Source: Marinomonas agarivorans
GTDB taxonomy: Bacteria > Pseudomonadota > Gammaproteobacteria > Pseudomonadales > Marinomonadaceae
Assembly: GCA_002173415.2 (NCBI GenBank)
Contig: NHNK02000004.1
Coordinates: 145,408 to 209,407 of the forward strand
Reading direction: 5' to 3'
DNA: 64,000 nt
Positions 37,789 to 48,153 of this stretch are shown one piece after another; position 1 is the first letter of the stretch, and every line of letters starts with the position of its first letter. The notes below the pieces were generated by a model. The model was not told the DNA's origin. It worked only from the letters and a program-made list of their open reading frames with translations, and ran no database searches. The position numbers and the translations under genes were made by a program.

Positions 37789-39426
37789 ATGCTAGATACT
37801 GCAATAAAGACACAACTCAACAGTTACTTAACTAAGCTAACTAACGCCATTGTAATTACAGTAAACACCAATGACAGTGCTAAATCGCAAGAGTTATTAA
37901 ATCTGGCGATTGAAATTGCTGAGTTGTCAAAAAAGATTGAATTAATTCAAATACAAGATACGACACAACGTTCGCCACTCATGAGCATTGCATCAAAAGA
38001 CAGCTCCCAAGCTCGAGTTGAGTTTGCTGGTATTCCAATGGGACATGAGTTCACCTCTTTGGTTTTGGCGTTGCTGCAAGCAGGCGGCCACCCAGCAAAA
38101 GAAGAGCAAGCGATTCTAGACCAAATTAAAGATATTGAAGGTGAGTTACACTTCGAAACCTATATTTCCCTTTCATGCCAGAACTGTCCTGAGGTGGTAC
38201 AAGCGCTAAATTTAATGGCGGTGCTGAATCCGAATATTCGCCACACCATGATTGATGGTGCGCTTTTTCAGGAAGAGGTCGAACAGAGAAATATTCTTGC
38301 TGTGCCAGCAGTCTATTTAAATGGCGAATTATTTGGACAAGGCCGTATGACGTTATCTGACATTCTAAACAAAGCAGATGATGGAGCCAGCGAGAAACAA
38401 GCAGCCCAATTGGCAAATAAGCAAAACTACGACGTTCTAGTTGTTGGGGGCGGCCCTGCTGGTGCTGCTGCAGCGATTTACGCAGCACGCAAAGGCATTC
38501 GTACTGGTGTTGTCGCAGATCGCTTTGGCGGGCAGGTCAGCGACACTATGGCAATCGAAAACTTTATCTCCGTAAAAGCAACGGAAGGACCTAAGTTAGT
38601 CAGTAACTTAGAACAGCATGTATTGGATTATGATGTTGATTTAATCAAAGGCCAACGTGCCAGCAAGCTTATCAGTGCCGATCTCTCTAGCAGTGGCTTA
38701 ATCGAAGTAGAGTTAGAAAGTGGTGCCACACTAAAAAGCCGTTCCATCATTTTGGCGACGGGAGCTCGCTGGAGAGAAATGAATGTGCCTGGTGAAGCTG
38801 AGTACAAAGGCAAAGGGGTTGCTTATTGCCCTCATTGTGATGGCCCTTTGTTCAAAGGTAAGCGGGTCGCTGTTATTGGTGGAGGTAACTCTGGCATAGA
38901 GGCAGCAATAGATTTAGCAGGCCTCGTTGAACATGTGACAGTACTGGAATTTGCCGACACGCTTAGAGCCGATGAAGTGTTACAGCGTAAGGCGAAGTCT
39001 CTTGCCAATGTCACGATTATTAAAAATGCACTGACAACAGAAGTCTTGGGTGATGGGACTCGAGTTAATGCTCTACGTTATCAAGATAGATTAACAGATG
39101 AGGTGCATACACTGGAATTGGCTGGTGTTTTTGTTCAAATTGGTTTGCTCCCAAATACAGATTTTTTGAAAGGAGACATTGAGCTGAGCTCTCACGGTGA
39201 AATAAAAATTAATGATAAAGGCCAAACCTCAATGGCAGGTGTGTTTGCTGCTGGTGATGCGACAACCGCCCCGTATAAGCAAATCATTATTGCTATGGGA
39301 GCAGGCGCTACCGCTTCACTTGCTGCATTTGACCACTTAATTCGTACTCCAACGCCAAAAGTAGGAGACGATAATACCCATAATGTTGAGGCACCTACTG
39401 TTGAAGAATCTACTAAAGTTGCCTGA
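37789..39426 (+). CDS. ahpF: Alkyl hydroperoxide reductase flavoprotein subunit
   Basis: 545 residues from the ATG at 37789 ([11 protein letters not shown]), which has GAGGG eight bases upstream; an in-frame start at 37774 is less likely. An N-terminal two-fold thioredoxin-like domain carries the CxxC of SCQNCPEV, then a FAD/NADH thioredoxin-reductase-like module with [17 protein letters not shown] and the CxxC of AYCPHCDGP. It transfers electrons from NADH to AhpC. Confidence 0.97.
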   Translation: MLDTAIKTQLNSYLTKLTNAIVITVNTNDSAKSQELLNLAIEIAELSKKIELIQIQDTTQRSPLMSIASKDSSQARVEFAGIPMGHEFTSLVLALLQAGGHPAKEEQAILDQIKDIEGELHFETYISLSCQNCPEVVQALNLMAVLNPNIRHTMIDGALFQEEVEQRNILAVPAVYLNGELFGQGRMTLSDILNKADDGASEKQAAQLANKQNYDVLVVGGGPAGAAAAIYAARKGIRTGVVADRFGGQVSDTMAIENFISVKATEGPKLVSNLEQHVLDYDVDLIKGQRASKLISADLSSSGLIEVELESGATLKSRSIILATGARWREMNVPGEAEYKGKGVAYCPHCDGPLFKGKRVAVIGGGNSGIEAAIDLAGLVEHVTVLEFADTLRADEVLQRKAKSLANVTIIKNALTTEVLGDGTRVNALRYQDRLTDEVHTLELAGVFVQIGLLPNTDFLKGDIELSSHGEIKINDKGQTSMAGVFAAGDATTAPYKQIIIAMGAGATASLAAFDHLIRTPTPKVGDDNTHNVEAPTVEESTKVA

Positions 39427-39478
39427 AGAAGGCTTGAATTAAATACTTGAATTGAATAAAGGCTAGAAAAAAGAAAAC

Positions 39479-39510
39479 GCCAGTTTTGTTTAACAGAACT
39501 GGCGATTTTT
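39479..39510. terminator. Bidirectional terminator between ahpF and the exoprotein gene
   Basis: CGCCAGTT (39479-39486) pairs with AACTGGCG (39498-39505), flanked by an A-run on the left and ATTTTT on the right, fitting termination of both convergent genes. Confidence 0.85.
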
Positions 39511-39524
39511 ATCTTGATTACTGT

Positions 39525-42500
39525 TTATGTATGACGTTTAAAACCAATGGCAACAATGGTTGTCATCACCACAAAGGCAAAACTTGCCATACCAAAACCT
39601 ACGAAGCCAAAACCTACAAAGCCAAGCGAGCTTGGTAAGGCCCGTTGATCTGTTACCGCGGTAGGGCGGAGAGTATTATCATTGTCTATGGTATTTTCAA
39701 ACCTTCTATCCAAGAAGAAGCTTTCCATTGCAGTATCAGCCGAGGCAGGCTCAACAACATTAAGGGCAATCATATCCGTTAAGGCAACATTTCCCGTGTT
39801 TGTAGAATCAGTGTTTGCAAAATTAGTCGTTGAGTTACCTGTTATTAAAATGCCTGCCGTTGAAGTACTAGGTATTGAGGCATTCGATATTGAGGTACTA
39901 GGCTTAGTATTAACCGTATTCACGCTTTGCAACGTGGCTTGTGTCGTATCAAACGCTTGTTCCGTTTCTAACGCTAATTCCACGAGTACCTGTTCTTGTA
40001 ATGCTGTAAAGCCATTGCTGGTTATCACGGCATCCTGCTGATTTGCGCTTACTGATAGATTTGCCGTATTTGCGGCGACAAATTTACCATTCTCTGCTGT
40101 GTCTATGAGTTTCTGGCTTACGGATGTTGTAGCAGACACAATTTGAGTATCCAGCACTTCTTCTGCTGCAAGTGTTTGTGGTGGAGTTTGTTGTGCTTTG
40201 TTGAGTCGCCGAACTTCTTCAGCCAGCTCTCTTTGTAGCGCGGCGGACATTTTTTTGACTTCCTCGTTGTCAAAATTTGTCGATGACGCTGGTGCGACTA
40301 TCTCAATGACGCCATTTGTTACAGCATAGTTGTAGTTGTTATCACTCCCACCTTGTAATGACGCCATGTAGCGACCAACAGGGCTATCAGGCATAACAAT
40401 GGAGTTGATAACAGGTAACACATCCAAATCCGCTTGGGTGTCGGCTAACTTAAAAGGACCAAAGGTTAAATCCATGGTTGGAATGGCAGAACCTTGCGCA
40501 ATTTTAATATGTGTTGGATTAAGACTTACTGCTAAATCGGCTTTATCAACCGTGAGGTCACCTGCTACAAATTGATATTGATAACCAAGCTCATTCGTTA
40601 ATGTCCCTAAACTGGCTTGAAGGTGATCACTATAAAAACCCGCATTATCTCCTATGCCATAACTGCTCGTAATGTTAGCAAGACCGGTTTGTGTAATTGA
40701 AGAAAAAGTATCGCCAGCAAGCAGCCCTGATTGGTACGTTAAACCCATACTGCCCAAGGCATTACCATACTCAACCGTTACATCATTCACTGAATAACGA
40801 ATCACTGGCGCAATAGAATACAAAGTACCGTTGCCCGTAGGTAAGGTAACGGAGGAAGAAGACGTTGTGTTGTAACGCTTAAAGTCTGCTCTCAGTCCAC
40901 CCAATCTGTCTATGGTCGGACTATTAGAATAAATTAACCAACGACTACTTGGGTCAATAACGTTTAGCGCATCTGGGTTATCAATGCCACCGCTGCCTTC
41001 GTTATGAAACACGGTTGAGGTATCTATCACAATGGCTGTCGTGTTAGTGCCTGTCGCTTCAATGCTCGCATCTTGTAACCTAATGTCGCCCTGTGCTGTG
41101 ATATTCACTGTTTCCGCATGAATTTGGCCGGCAAAATTAACCCCATTCGTGCTCGTTAGCCTCACATCACCATTACCAGTCGCCGTTAACTTGGTTGAAT
41201 CAAGATCAATACTACTGGCTGTAAAGTTGATGTCGCCATTATCGGTTTGAATGGTGCCAGCAGAAGCATCCTGTAACAGGTTGGTTTCCAGTGTCAGTGA
41301 ACGGCCTGAATCCAATGCTAGGGTGTCGTTTTTTAAGTCAAGTGTAATAGAGCTGCTTGATTTTAAGACGATATCGGATGATTCAGATAAGTGCTCTAAA
41401 TAACGAGTCGTAAACACACCATAGCCATCCGCTGCCATGGCTTTTTCCGCTTCGGTTGAGCCTGTGCCAGGGCCGGACAACTCAATACCCCATTTTTCTG
41501 CTTGATATTGTTCGACTAACTGGCGCGAGTTATCGTCCAAGGCCGCATCATAAATCGTCATGTCAAACATAGGGCCATAAAGGTATTCTCTCCCATTTGT
41601 AATACCTATTGTGTTGTTACCATGACCACCGCTACGTCCTGTTGCATTGTTTGCCCCCATAAGTGACGCGTTAAAAAAACCAGAACGACCAACGGTATTA
41701 TCATAGGTAAAAGAGACTAAATGTGGGTCAGCAATGCTAGTTACAAAAAAATCTACATCATTAGCCCACCAATACTGACGAAAACCACTTCCCCGATAGC
41801 GAAATGCGTTTACTTCTCCTGGTGTGCCATAATTACCGGACCCTAAAAAGCCGCCTTGGGTACCCTGTAGTGTCGCCAGAACCGTATAGTTATTATTGTC
41901 AGCCGGGACAGTATCGTCCGGTAATTCGTAGAATTGATTACCATCAAATCGAAGAACAGAGTGGTTGTTTTGTTGGCTTTCTAAATACAGCGCCATTTGA
42001 CCATTATTGTATTGTTCTGCATTGTTATTTTTCCCTGACTTATCACGCCACACAGCCACTCGCCCCAGCCGAATGTCTCTACCTGTGTAGTCTTTGGTTA
42101 ACGTTTGCTTTAGTGTAATGGTGGTTCCAGAGATGGCGGTGATAGTATAAGTGTCATCTCCTAATGTGTCCGCTGTAGTAGCCGGACCCTCGTCGCCCAA
42201 ACGTATTCTCGCTCCTACTGCCAAATCCCCTGCAATGTCCGCCGAGGTAGTAATCGTATTAGCGCCTGCCGTACCTGAGGCTGTCGCGCCTCCTGTAACG
42301 CCTTCATACGACAGTGTTATTGTTGAGGCATCCGAGGCATCAACCCACAGGTTCAAGTTTGCCCCAAGATCAATACTGCCATCGGTACTACTAAAGGTTG
42401 GATCAACATTGCCATAAATTGTGATGTCGGCTGGGTCAAGTAAGTAAGTTCCCTTGTTGTAGCCCTCAACTCGATTCGATAAGTCTGCTGCCCCTTTAGC

Positions 42501-43883
42501 CAGTAAGTTCAACTTGCCTGACGTTTCTAAAAAGCCACCATGACCACCGTTAACACCACCACGAGCAAGAGTTAAGCCACGATATTCCGTCGTATCGTCC
42601 GACCAAATAATGGTTCGTCCTGCATCGCCTTTATCTATGGCATCATTGAGAAAAAGGGCGCCATGAGCCACTTTTACTGTTTTCGCCGTTTGTGTATCGC
42701 CTTGACCTAGGTAATCACCACCAATTTTAATGGAACCGCCAGCGCGACGTTTTTGAGCTAAAAAGTCGACTTCTGTTCTTACTCCATTATCAACACGCTT
42801 ATCCGCCGTCATAGTTGCAGTACCGCCACCATTGGGGATCGCATCCGCATCAATGGCGCTGTGGCCACTGGTATCAATAATGGCATTTTGCCCAACGGCT
42901 ATATGGTCACCGAGCACGCTAATCTGTCCGCCTTGTTCGCCGGCATCACGTCCTGACGCATCAAGTATGCCAGTAACAGCAACGAAGGCTGATCCAGTAT
43001 TACCTTCATTACCTTCTTGAATTGTTTCATGTGAAACATGTCGCCTTGCTCCACCAATAATGATCTTGCCGTTCTCTTCAGCGATGGTTTGTGCACTAAC
43101 AACCCCATCCGCCACAATCAACGCGTCCACTGTCTTTTGTGCTGCCGCTGCGGTCATGGCAACAACACCGCCATCAGCCGATAGCAACCCTGAGTTCACT
43201 ACCAACTGGTTTTTTATGGCGTCATCTTCAACGGCAAGGTGCAGTAAATCGTCCCCATAAAAATCCACCGTTACGGTATCGCCAGAGGACAATTGCACTC
43301 GACCTAGACGAGCCTGAATAACACCACGGTTCTCAACATAAGGTGCCACAAGGCCAACCAAACCCGCTTCTTTGGCCGTGATGGTGCCTTCGTTAACAAT
43401 TGCGCCCGTAGGGTTGCCAGTGATATCAAAGAGGGTGGAGCCATGCATAAAGTCTTGCACAGCAATGTTGGCGGTTGTGGCGATGAGACCGTTTACATCT
43501 ACACGACTTGAACGATCGAAAAAGACACCATTTGGGTTCACAAGAATAATGTTGCCGTTGGCGCTGAGCTGGCCTGCAATATGAGAAGGGTTGGTGTCGT
43601 TAACTCGGTTGAGCATCACCGATGTGGAAGTGGGTTGATGGAACTGGGTGTGTTCATCAACGGCAATATTAAAGCTACGCCAATCAATAACCGCTCGATC
43701 GGTATGTTGGTGTACATCCAATTTTTTGTCTGACTCAGTAATAGTCGCAGAACCGCCCACAACAACACCGTCCTGAGGGTTGCCATAAACCGGACTCGGC
43801 GCAATAACTGTGCTTGACACCAATACAGCCAAACACGAAAGCGTTGTTGATAAAAACTGAGCTTTTTTCAAAAAACGGACCAC
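39525..43883 (-). CDS. Large two-partner-secretion-type exoprotein with C-terminal membrane segment
   Basis: 1452 residues. A signal peptide (about 1-34) is followed by a TPS/haemagglutination-activity domain (35-280; DWRSFNIAVDEHTQFHQP, ILVNPNGVFFDRSSRVDVNG). The middle (about 475-830) holds a concanavalin/LamG-like module (SGKNNNAEQYNNG, SVLRFDGNQFYELPDD). An MBG-type repeat (YSVNDVTVEYGNALGSMGLT) lies near 1085-1170, then a Ser/Thr/Asn-rich spacer. The end (FVGFGFVGFGMASFAFVVMT, then basic FKRHT) looks like a membrane anchor, unusual for TPS exoproteins. No TpsB transporter gene is visible in the window. The start is a GTG close to AAGGA, directly after an in-frame stop. Confidence 0.88.
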   Translation of the reverse strand: MVRFLKKAQFLSTTLSCLAVLVSSTVIAPSPVYGNPQDGVVVGGSATITESDKKLDVHQHTDRAVIDWRSFNIAVDEHTQFHQPTSTSVMLNRVNDTNPSHIAGQLSANGNIILVNPNGVFFDRSSRVDVNGLIATTANIAVQDFMHGSTLFDITGNPTGAIVNEGTITAKEAGLVGLVAPYVENRGVIQARLGRVQLSSGDTVTVDFYGDDLLHLAVEDDAIKNQLVVNSGLLSADGGVVAMTAAAAQKTVDALIVADGVVSAQTIAEENGKIIIGGARRHVSHETIQEGNEGNTGSAFVAVTGILDASGRDAGEQGGQISVLGDHIAVGQNAIIDTSGHSAIDADAIPNGGGTATMTADKRVDNGVRTEVDFLAQKRRAGGSIKIGGDYLGQGDTQTAKTVKVAHGALFLNDAIDKGDAGRTIIWSDDTTEYRGLTLARGGVNGGHGGFLETSGKLNLLAKGAADLSNRVEGYNKGTYLLDPADITIYGNVDPTFSSTDGSIDLGANLNLWVDASDASTITLSYEGVTGGATASGTAGANTITTSADIAGDLAVGARIRLGDEGPATTADTLGDDTYTITAISGTTITLKQTLTKDYTGRDIRLGRVAVWRDKSGKNNNAEQYNNGQMALYLESQQNNHSVLRFDGNQFYELPDDTVPADNNNYTVLATLQGTQGGFLGSGNYGTPGEVNAFRYRGSGFRQYWWANDVDFFVTSIADPHLVSFTYDNTVGRSGFFNASLMGANNATGRSGGHGNNTIGITNGREYLYGPMFDMTIYDAALDDNSRQLVEQYQAEKWGIELSGPGTGSTEAEKAMAADGYGVFTTRYLEHLSESSDIVLKSSSSITLDLKNDTLALDSGRSLTLETNLLQDASAGTIQTDNGDINFTASSIDLDSTKLTATGNGDVRLTSTNGVNFAGQIHAETVNITAQGDIRLQDASIEATGTNTTAIVIDTSTVFHNEGSGGIDNPDALNVIDPSSRWLIYSNSPTIDRLGGLRADFKRYNTTSSSSVTLPTGNGTLYSIAPVIRYSVNDVTVEYGNALGSMGLTYQSGLLAGDTFSSITQTGLANITSSYGIGDNAGFYSDHLQASLGTLTNELGYQYQFVAGDLTVDKADLAVSLNPTHIKIAQGSAIPTMDLTFGPFKLADTQADLDVLPVINSIVMPDSPVGRYMASLQGGSDNNYNYAVTNGVIEIVAPASSTNFDNEEVKKMSAALQRELAEEVRRLNKAQQTPPQTLAAEEVLDTQIVSATTSVSQKLIDTAENGKFVAANTANLSVSANQQDAVITSNGFTALQEQVLVELALETEQAFDTTQATLQSVNTVNTKPSTSISNASIPSTSTAGILITGNSTTNFANTDSTNTGNVALTDMIALNVVEPASADTAMESFFLDRRFENTIDNDNTLRPTAVTDQRALPSSLGFVGFGFVGFGMASFAFVVMTTIVAIGFKRHT
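43023..43038. other. parS: parS-like ParB-binding site 1 (15 of 16 bases)
   Basis: TGTTTCATGTGAAACA differs from the established parS consensus TGTTTCACGTGAAACA at one base. It lies inside the exoprotein gene, where it encodes VSHET. It is part of a cluster with sites at 45995 and 49889. Confidence 0.75.
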
Positions 43884-44280
43884 TCATCCTTAAATAAAAA
43901 ACAGAACAGCAGAATTACTTGCATTCGGTCTAACATGACATCGAGAGCCGAAAAGCTGTAACGCAAAATTACACAACCTTTACGCAAAACAACCACTGAG
44001 TTTCATGCTGTTACACGTGTGCGTTTTATATCATGCATTTTTTTATATTTCTAAGGAAATTTTCACTTTTTTCTATATATTTCAATAAGTTATAACTGTA
44101 CCCAATGAATGAGTATTTAGTACTGTTGTCAGTCGCCAAAAAATATATTTACCCTATATGTGTAACTGATTTGTTTAATAAAAATAATCTGTTTTATTGA
44201 TAAACAAGAAGAAAACAACGGAGAAAAAAGTTGGTAGGAGAAACCTAAAGGAAACATTGAAGAATGTTTGGCAAGAAAAT
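43884..44280. other. Intergenic region upstream of the exoprotein gene
   Basis: 397 bp, AT-rich toward the cysQ side. It must contain the exoprotein promoter. No gene, hairpin with T-run or repeat was recognised. Confidence 0.4.
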
Positions 44281-45129
44281 TTAGCGCTCTAGTTGGTTTT
44301 TGTACCAAGCTATTACCACAGGAGATAGTTCTGGCCCTGCAATAAAGAAATGACCATTAAGCAGACTCTCTCGTTGATTGTAGGTAAAAGGCGTCCCGTG
44401 GCAATCCGTCAATGTACCGCCTGCGGCTTCAACAATCGCTTGCGACGCAGCCGTATCCCACTCACTTGTTGGGCCTCTGCGCAAATGTAAATCCGCTTCA
44501 CCTTCGGCAATACGACACGCTTTAATGGAGCTACCTTTAGCAATTTCTTCAATGCGATTGTAGCCAGTTAATAGTAGATTTTTTAACTCTTGGGGTAAGT
44601 TAGGGCCATGACTACGGCTCGTCATTACCGTTAAGTTGGGGGAGGGCTGGCGCACACGAAGCGAAGCAATGTGGCCTTGGCCATCCCACTTTATTGCTCC
44701 CGTTGATAAGCCTTGCCACGCATCCGTTACACCAAAAAAACCCTCCTGAGCGACAGGCAAATAGACCACACCTAGGATTGCCTTGTGGTTTTCAACTAAG
44801 GCAATATTAATACTGAATTCACCATTACGCTTAATAAACTCTTTCGTGCCATCCAGTGGATCAACTACCCATAAACGTGACCACTGACGACGCTCAGAAA
44901 ATGAAACTGGCGCTTCTTCGGATAGAATAGGAATATCAGGTGTAAGCTGCTTTAAGCCACGAACAATAATTTGATGGGCGGCCATATCAGCCGCCGTAAC
45001 AGGGCTATTATCGGATTTTTCCTCTATACCAAAGTCAGGAGACTGATATACTTCCATTATCGCTGCAGAGGCTTCATGAACTATTTCTTGGAGTGCTTTG
45101 AAAAGCGTATGTTGACTAATTTCTTGCAT
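44281..45129 (-). CDS. cysQ: 3'(2'),5'-bisphosphate nucleotidase CysQ
   Basis: 282 residues from the ATG at 45129 (MQEISQHTLFK) with GAGG seven bases upstream. Inositol-monophosphatase fold with the metal site SDNSPVTAADMAA, LSEEAPVSF, WVVDPLDGTKEFIKRNGEF and, near the end, SEWDTAASQAIVEAAGG. It removes the 3'-phosphate of PAP from sulfate assimilation. It is divergent from hslR. Confidence 0.95.
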   Translation of the reverse strand: MQEISQHTLFKALQEIVHEASAAIMEVYQSPDFGIEEKSDNSPVTAADMAAHQIIVRGLKQLTPDIPILSEEAPVSFSERRQWSRLWVVDPLDGTKEFIKRNGEFSINIALVENHKAILGVVYLPVAQEGFFGVTDAWQGLSTGAIKWDGQGHIASLRVRQPSPNLTVMTSRSHGPNLPQELKNLLLTGYNRIEEIAKGSSIKACRIAEGEADLHLRRGPTSEWDTAASQAIVEAAGGTLTDCHGTPFTYNQRESLLNGHFFIAGPELSPVVIAWYKNQLER

Positions 45130-45221
45130 ATAAAACCTCAACTATCACCCTTTCTAAGTGCTGTATAAGGGTTACTTTAGCAAGAAGGTTCACCAGATGC
45201 ACAGGATAAGATAATAAAATC

Positions 45222-45653
45222 ATGGCCAAACAAAATACCAAAACCAACCAACAATCTCATCATACTGAGCCGGTGCGACTTGATAAATGGTTATGGGCTG
45301 CTCGATTCTTTAAAACTCGTTCCTTGTGCAAGGATGCCATTGATGGCGGAAAGGTCACTTACAATGGTGCCAAAGGCAAAGCCAGTCGCAATGTTGAGGT
45401 CGGTGCAACATTAACATTGCGACTAGGTTGGGACGAAAGAACCGTTGTTGTTAAAGCCCTGAGTGAGCAACGTCGTGGCGCCCCAGAAGCACAAAAACTG
45501 TATGAAGAAACACAAGAATCCATCGAAAAAAGAGAAAAACGTGCGTTAGAGCGAAAATCTCTTGGAGGACGAATCATGGCAGAGCACAAGCCCAATAAAA
45601 AAGAACGACGCAATATCGCACAATTGAAAAGAGATTTATTCGACCAAAGTTAA
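45222..45653 (+). CDS. hslR: Ribosome-associated heat-shock protein 15 (S4 domain)
   Basis: 143 residues with an S4 RNA-binding domain at about 18-75 (VRLDKWLWAARFFKTRSLCK, DAIDGGKVTYNG) and a basic C-terminal tail (KREKRALERKSLGGR, KPNKKERRNIAQLKRD). HslR rescues 50S subunits stalled with peptidyl-tRNA. It is convergent with dprA. Confidence 0.93.
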   Translation: MAKQNTKTNQQSHHTEPVRLDKWLWAARFFKTRSLCKDAIDGGKVTYNGAKGKASRNVEVGATLTLRLGWDERTVVVKALSEQRRGAPEAQKLYEETQESIEKREKRALERKSLGGRIMAEHKPNKKERRNIAQLKRDLFDQS

Positions 45654-45679
45654 AGGTATCCGCTCTGCTAACATCACTT

Positions 45680-47221
45680 CTACTGTAAGCAGCGGTAATA
45701 ACCCACTTCCGTTGCTTTGATCAATCCTGACAATTCTAACTCGATAAGTGCTTGAGAAAGCATCGAACTACTAACAGCAAGTAAGGGCATAAGTTCATTG
45801 AAATCAAAAGGTCGATACCATGAACTTGCCGTTAAAAGATCATCAATGCAGGCAATAACCGTTCGACTTGGTTCCGCTAGCGAGTCATCCCACGCTATCA
45901 CTACCGGCAACGGCAAACTCTGGGCTTCTTCAACTTCTTTGTATTGGGGATTTTTACGCGTATATTGCCTCGCTTTCTTTACTGTCTTTGGTGTTATTTC
46001 ACGTGAAACATTTTCTTGAGATAATGTTTCATCACTATTTTTTATAAGAAAACGAGGCTTTTCTTCAATATCTTTAATTAGACCTCCATCTGGCAATAAC
46101 GAAACTGCTTTTTCAAGATCGCGGTTCAAGGGGGGTAGCTCTTCTAAAATATCATCTACACAAGTAACTAATTTCGCACCTTGTTGAATCAGGCTAAGTG
46201 TGCCACTTGATACTGGGTCAGTGATACGCCCAGGTAAGGCAAATACGTCTCGATTTTGTTGTAAGGCATAACTGGCTGTTATCAAAGAGCCACTTTTCGT
46301 AGATGCTTCAACAATAAAAGCGCCCAGACTTAAGCCACTGATAATACGGTTACGAGGTGGGAAAAGTTGTGCTTTGACGGGTGTGCTCAGCGGGTATTCG
46401 CTGATAATGGCACCTCCTCTCTCTAGTAAATCTGAGTAAAGTGACAAATTGGTTCTGGGATACAGATTTTTTAGACCAGTTCCCATAACAGCAATTGTTG
46501 GCGCGGCAACAGATAACGCCCCCATATGAGCAGCACTGTCAATGCCAAGAGCCCCTCCGCTTGCAATAACTAGCCCCTGTTTCGATAAACACTGACTAAA
46601 ATGAAAAGCAGTTTCTCTACCGTAAGCGCTACAACGCCTAGCACCAACAATACCGAAAGTTGGCTGATTGAGAATATCAACATTCCCCATGACGTAAAGC
46701 AGTAGAGGCGCTACAGGAATTTCTCGCAATCTTGCTGGATAGCGTTCATCATCTTGCGAAATAAGATAATGGTCTCCCTCTTGAAGCCATTCTTGTGTTT
46801 CTATTAACTTTGCTTTAACACTATCTGTCACTTGCCCTTTAAATAAATAATCAATGGCTTCTTTGGCGGTTGTTTCTGGCCATTTTAATTGCATTAATAG
46901 ATCTTTATTAATGATGTCTGGCAATGGTGCAGCTGGTGCGGTAGAGGATACTTGCTCCTTGTACTCTAATAAATACTGGCGTAAACGAGATAAACGCGCA
47001 GGACCAACCCCTTTAATGAAGCTTAACGTCAACCAATCCGCTAACCCCAATATAGCGCGAGAATGATATGCTGCCGTGGTTTCACAGATAGTTGAATTAT
47101 GAGTTGAATTATGGACAGCGGCTTCATAAATCGTCGCCTCATAAATAATACAGGGAGGAGTTGGAGGGCAGGTTTGTAGTCGGGAAATTAAATCCAATAT
47201 CGCTAGTCTGGTCTCACTCAT
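45680..47221 (-). CDS. dprA: DNA-processing protein DprA with extended N-terminus
   Basis: 513 residues, longer than the usual 360-390. The Rossmann-like core has FGIVGARRCSAYGRE, ASGGALGIDSAAHMGAL, GTGLKNLYPRTN and GAFIVEASTKSGSLITASYA. It loads RecA onto incoming single-stranded DNA in transformation. The N-terminal 50 residues include in-frame tandem duplications (YEATIYEAA, HNSTHNST). A C-terminal winged-helix-like region (FNELMPLLAVSSSMLSQALI) is preceded by a charged linker (about 350-430). A parS-like site lies inside that linker region. The start has a good AAGGAG site. Confidence 0.93.
   Translation of the reverse strand: MSETRLAILDLISRLQTCPPTPPCIIYEATIYEAAVHNSTHNSTICETTAAYHSRAILGLADWLTLSFIKGVGPARLSRLRQYLLEYKEQVSSTAPAAPLPDIINKDLLMQLKWPETTAKEAIDYLFKGQVTDSVKAKLIETQEWLQEGDHYLISQDDERYPARLREIPVAPLLLYVMGNVDILNQPTFGIVGARRCSAYGRETAFHFSQCLSKQGLVIASGGALGIDSAAHMGALSVAAPTIAVMGTGLKNLYPRTNLSLYSDLLERGGAIISEYPLSTPVKAQLFPPRNRIISGLSLGAFIVEASTKSGSLITASYALQQNRDVFALPGRITDPVSSGTLSLIQQGAKLVTCVDDILEELPPLNRDLEKAVSLLPDGGLIKDIEEKPRFLIKNSDETLSQENVSREITPKTVKKARQYTRKNPQYKEVEEAQSLPLPVVIAWDDSLAEPSRTVIACIDDLLTASSWYRPFDFNELMPLLAVSSSMLSQALIELELSGLIKATEVGYYRCLQ
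45995..46010. other. parS: parS-like ParB-binding site 2 (15 of 16 bases)
   Basis: TATTTCACGTGAAACA matches TGTTTCACGTGAAACA except at position 2, with the central CACGTG intact. It lies within dprA. Confidence 0.8.
47090..47146 (-). repeat. Tandem duplications in the dprA N-terminal coding region
   Basis: AGTTGAATTATG is repeated exactly (47090-47101, 47102-47113), and a 15-bp unit ending in CATAAAT is repeated with changes (47117-47131, 47132-47146). Both periods are multiples of three. Confidence 0.85.
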
Positions 47222-47551
47222 AAATGCGCTCCTTGCGTTTGAGTTCGTAAATTAAAATGTGTTTTGACTGTTTACGTCGGTACTAAGCTGCCTCGGTACT
47301 AAGTTGCGTCTGTACTAAGAATAAATCCTTTTACTATTATCTTTTACCTAGAGACTATTATCTTTTACCTAGAGAAAGTATCCAGAGAAATGAGCACCTA
47401 GAGAAATCAGTTTAACCTAAGAATCATTTTATCAAAAGAAAAGCACTGGTGAATGCGTCTACTTGCGTTGCTCTGTGGGCCTTAGTCTAGTTACGTCACT
47501 CTAGTTACGTTAGAATGAAAGTGTACCATTATTTAACAACTGGAAGAGAAA
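47222..47551. repeat. Intergenic region between dprA and def built of short direct repeats
   Basis: 330 bp without a gene. CGGTACTAAG(C/T)TGC appears twice (47277-47310). A 21-bp unit starting ACTATTATCTTTTACC is repeated exactly (47333-47353, 47354-47374), with further ACCTAGAGA/CCAGAGAAAT copies to 47410. TCTAGTTACGT occurs twice (47486-47496, 47500-47510). It contains the divergent dprA and def promoters. Confidence 0.85.
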
Positions 47552-48067
47552 ATGGCAGTACTACCTGTACTTGAATACCCTGATCCAAGATTACGAACTG
47601 TTGCAAAACCCGTCACAGAGTTCGATGACAAACTACAAACCGTTATCGATGATATGCTAGATACCATGTACGCAGAAAATGGCTTAGGTCTGGCAGCAAC
47701 ACAAGTCAACTATCACCAACGCATTGTGGTAATGGATTTTTCTGAAGACAAATCTGAGCCAATGGTTTTTATTAACCCTGAGTTTGAAGTGATTGATGAC
47801 AGCCCAAATGCACAACAGGAAGGTTGTCTTTCTGTGCCAGGCTACTACGAACATATTTACCGTGCTGCTAAGGTAAAAGTAAAAGCGCTGGATCGCCACA
47901 ATCAGCCGTTTGAAATGGAAACAGACGAATTACTTGCTGTTTGCGTACAGCATGAAATTGATCACCTTGATGGTAAGCTAATGGTTGATTATTTATCTCC
48001 TTTAAAGCGTAACCGCATAAAAGATAAATTACAGAAACAGCAAAAAAAGGTGACTAGAGGCAAATAG
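47552..48067 (+). CDS. def: Peptide deformylase
   Basis: 171 residues with the three metal-site motifs [17 protein letters not shown] and QHEIDHLDG. It removes the formyl group from nascent proteins and is paired with fmt downstream. A good GGAAGAG site precedes the ATG. Standard length. Confidence 0.98.
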   Translation: MAVLPVLEYPDPRLRTVAKPVTEFDDKLQTVIDDMLDTMYAENGLGLAATQVNYHQRIVVMDFSEDKSEPMVFINPEFEVIDDSPNAQQEGCLSVPGYYEHIYRAAKVKVKALDRHNQPFEMETDELLAVCVQHEIDHLDGKLMVDYLSPLKRNRIKDKLQKQQKKVTRGK

Positions 48068-48153
48068 TTGCACTCAGCGCTCAACAAGCCATGCCATGAG
48101 TTCAATCAGGCAATCAAATACGAACGATAAGCAAACACAGATAACAAACACCT

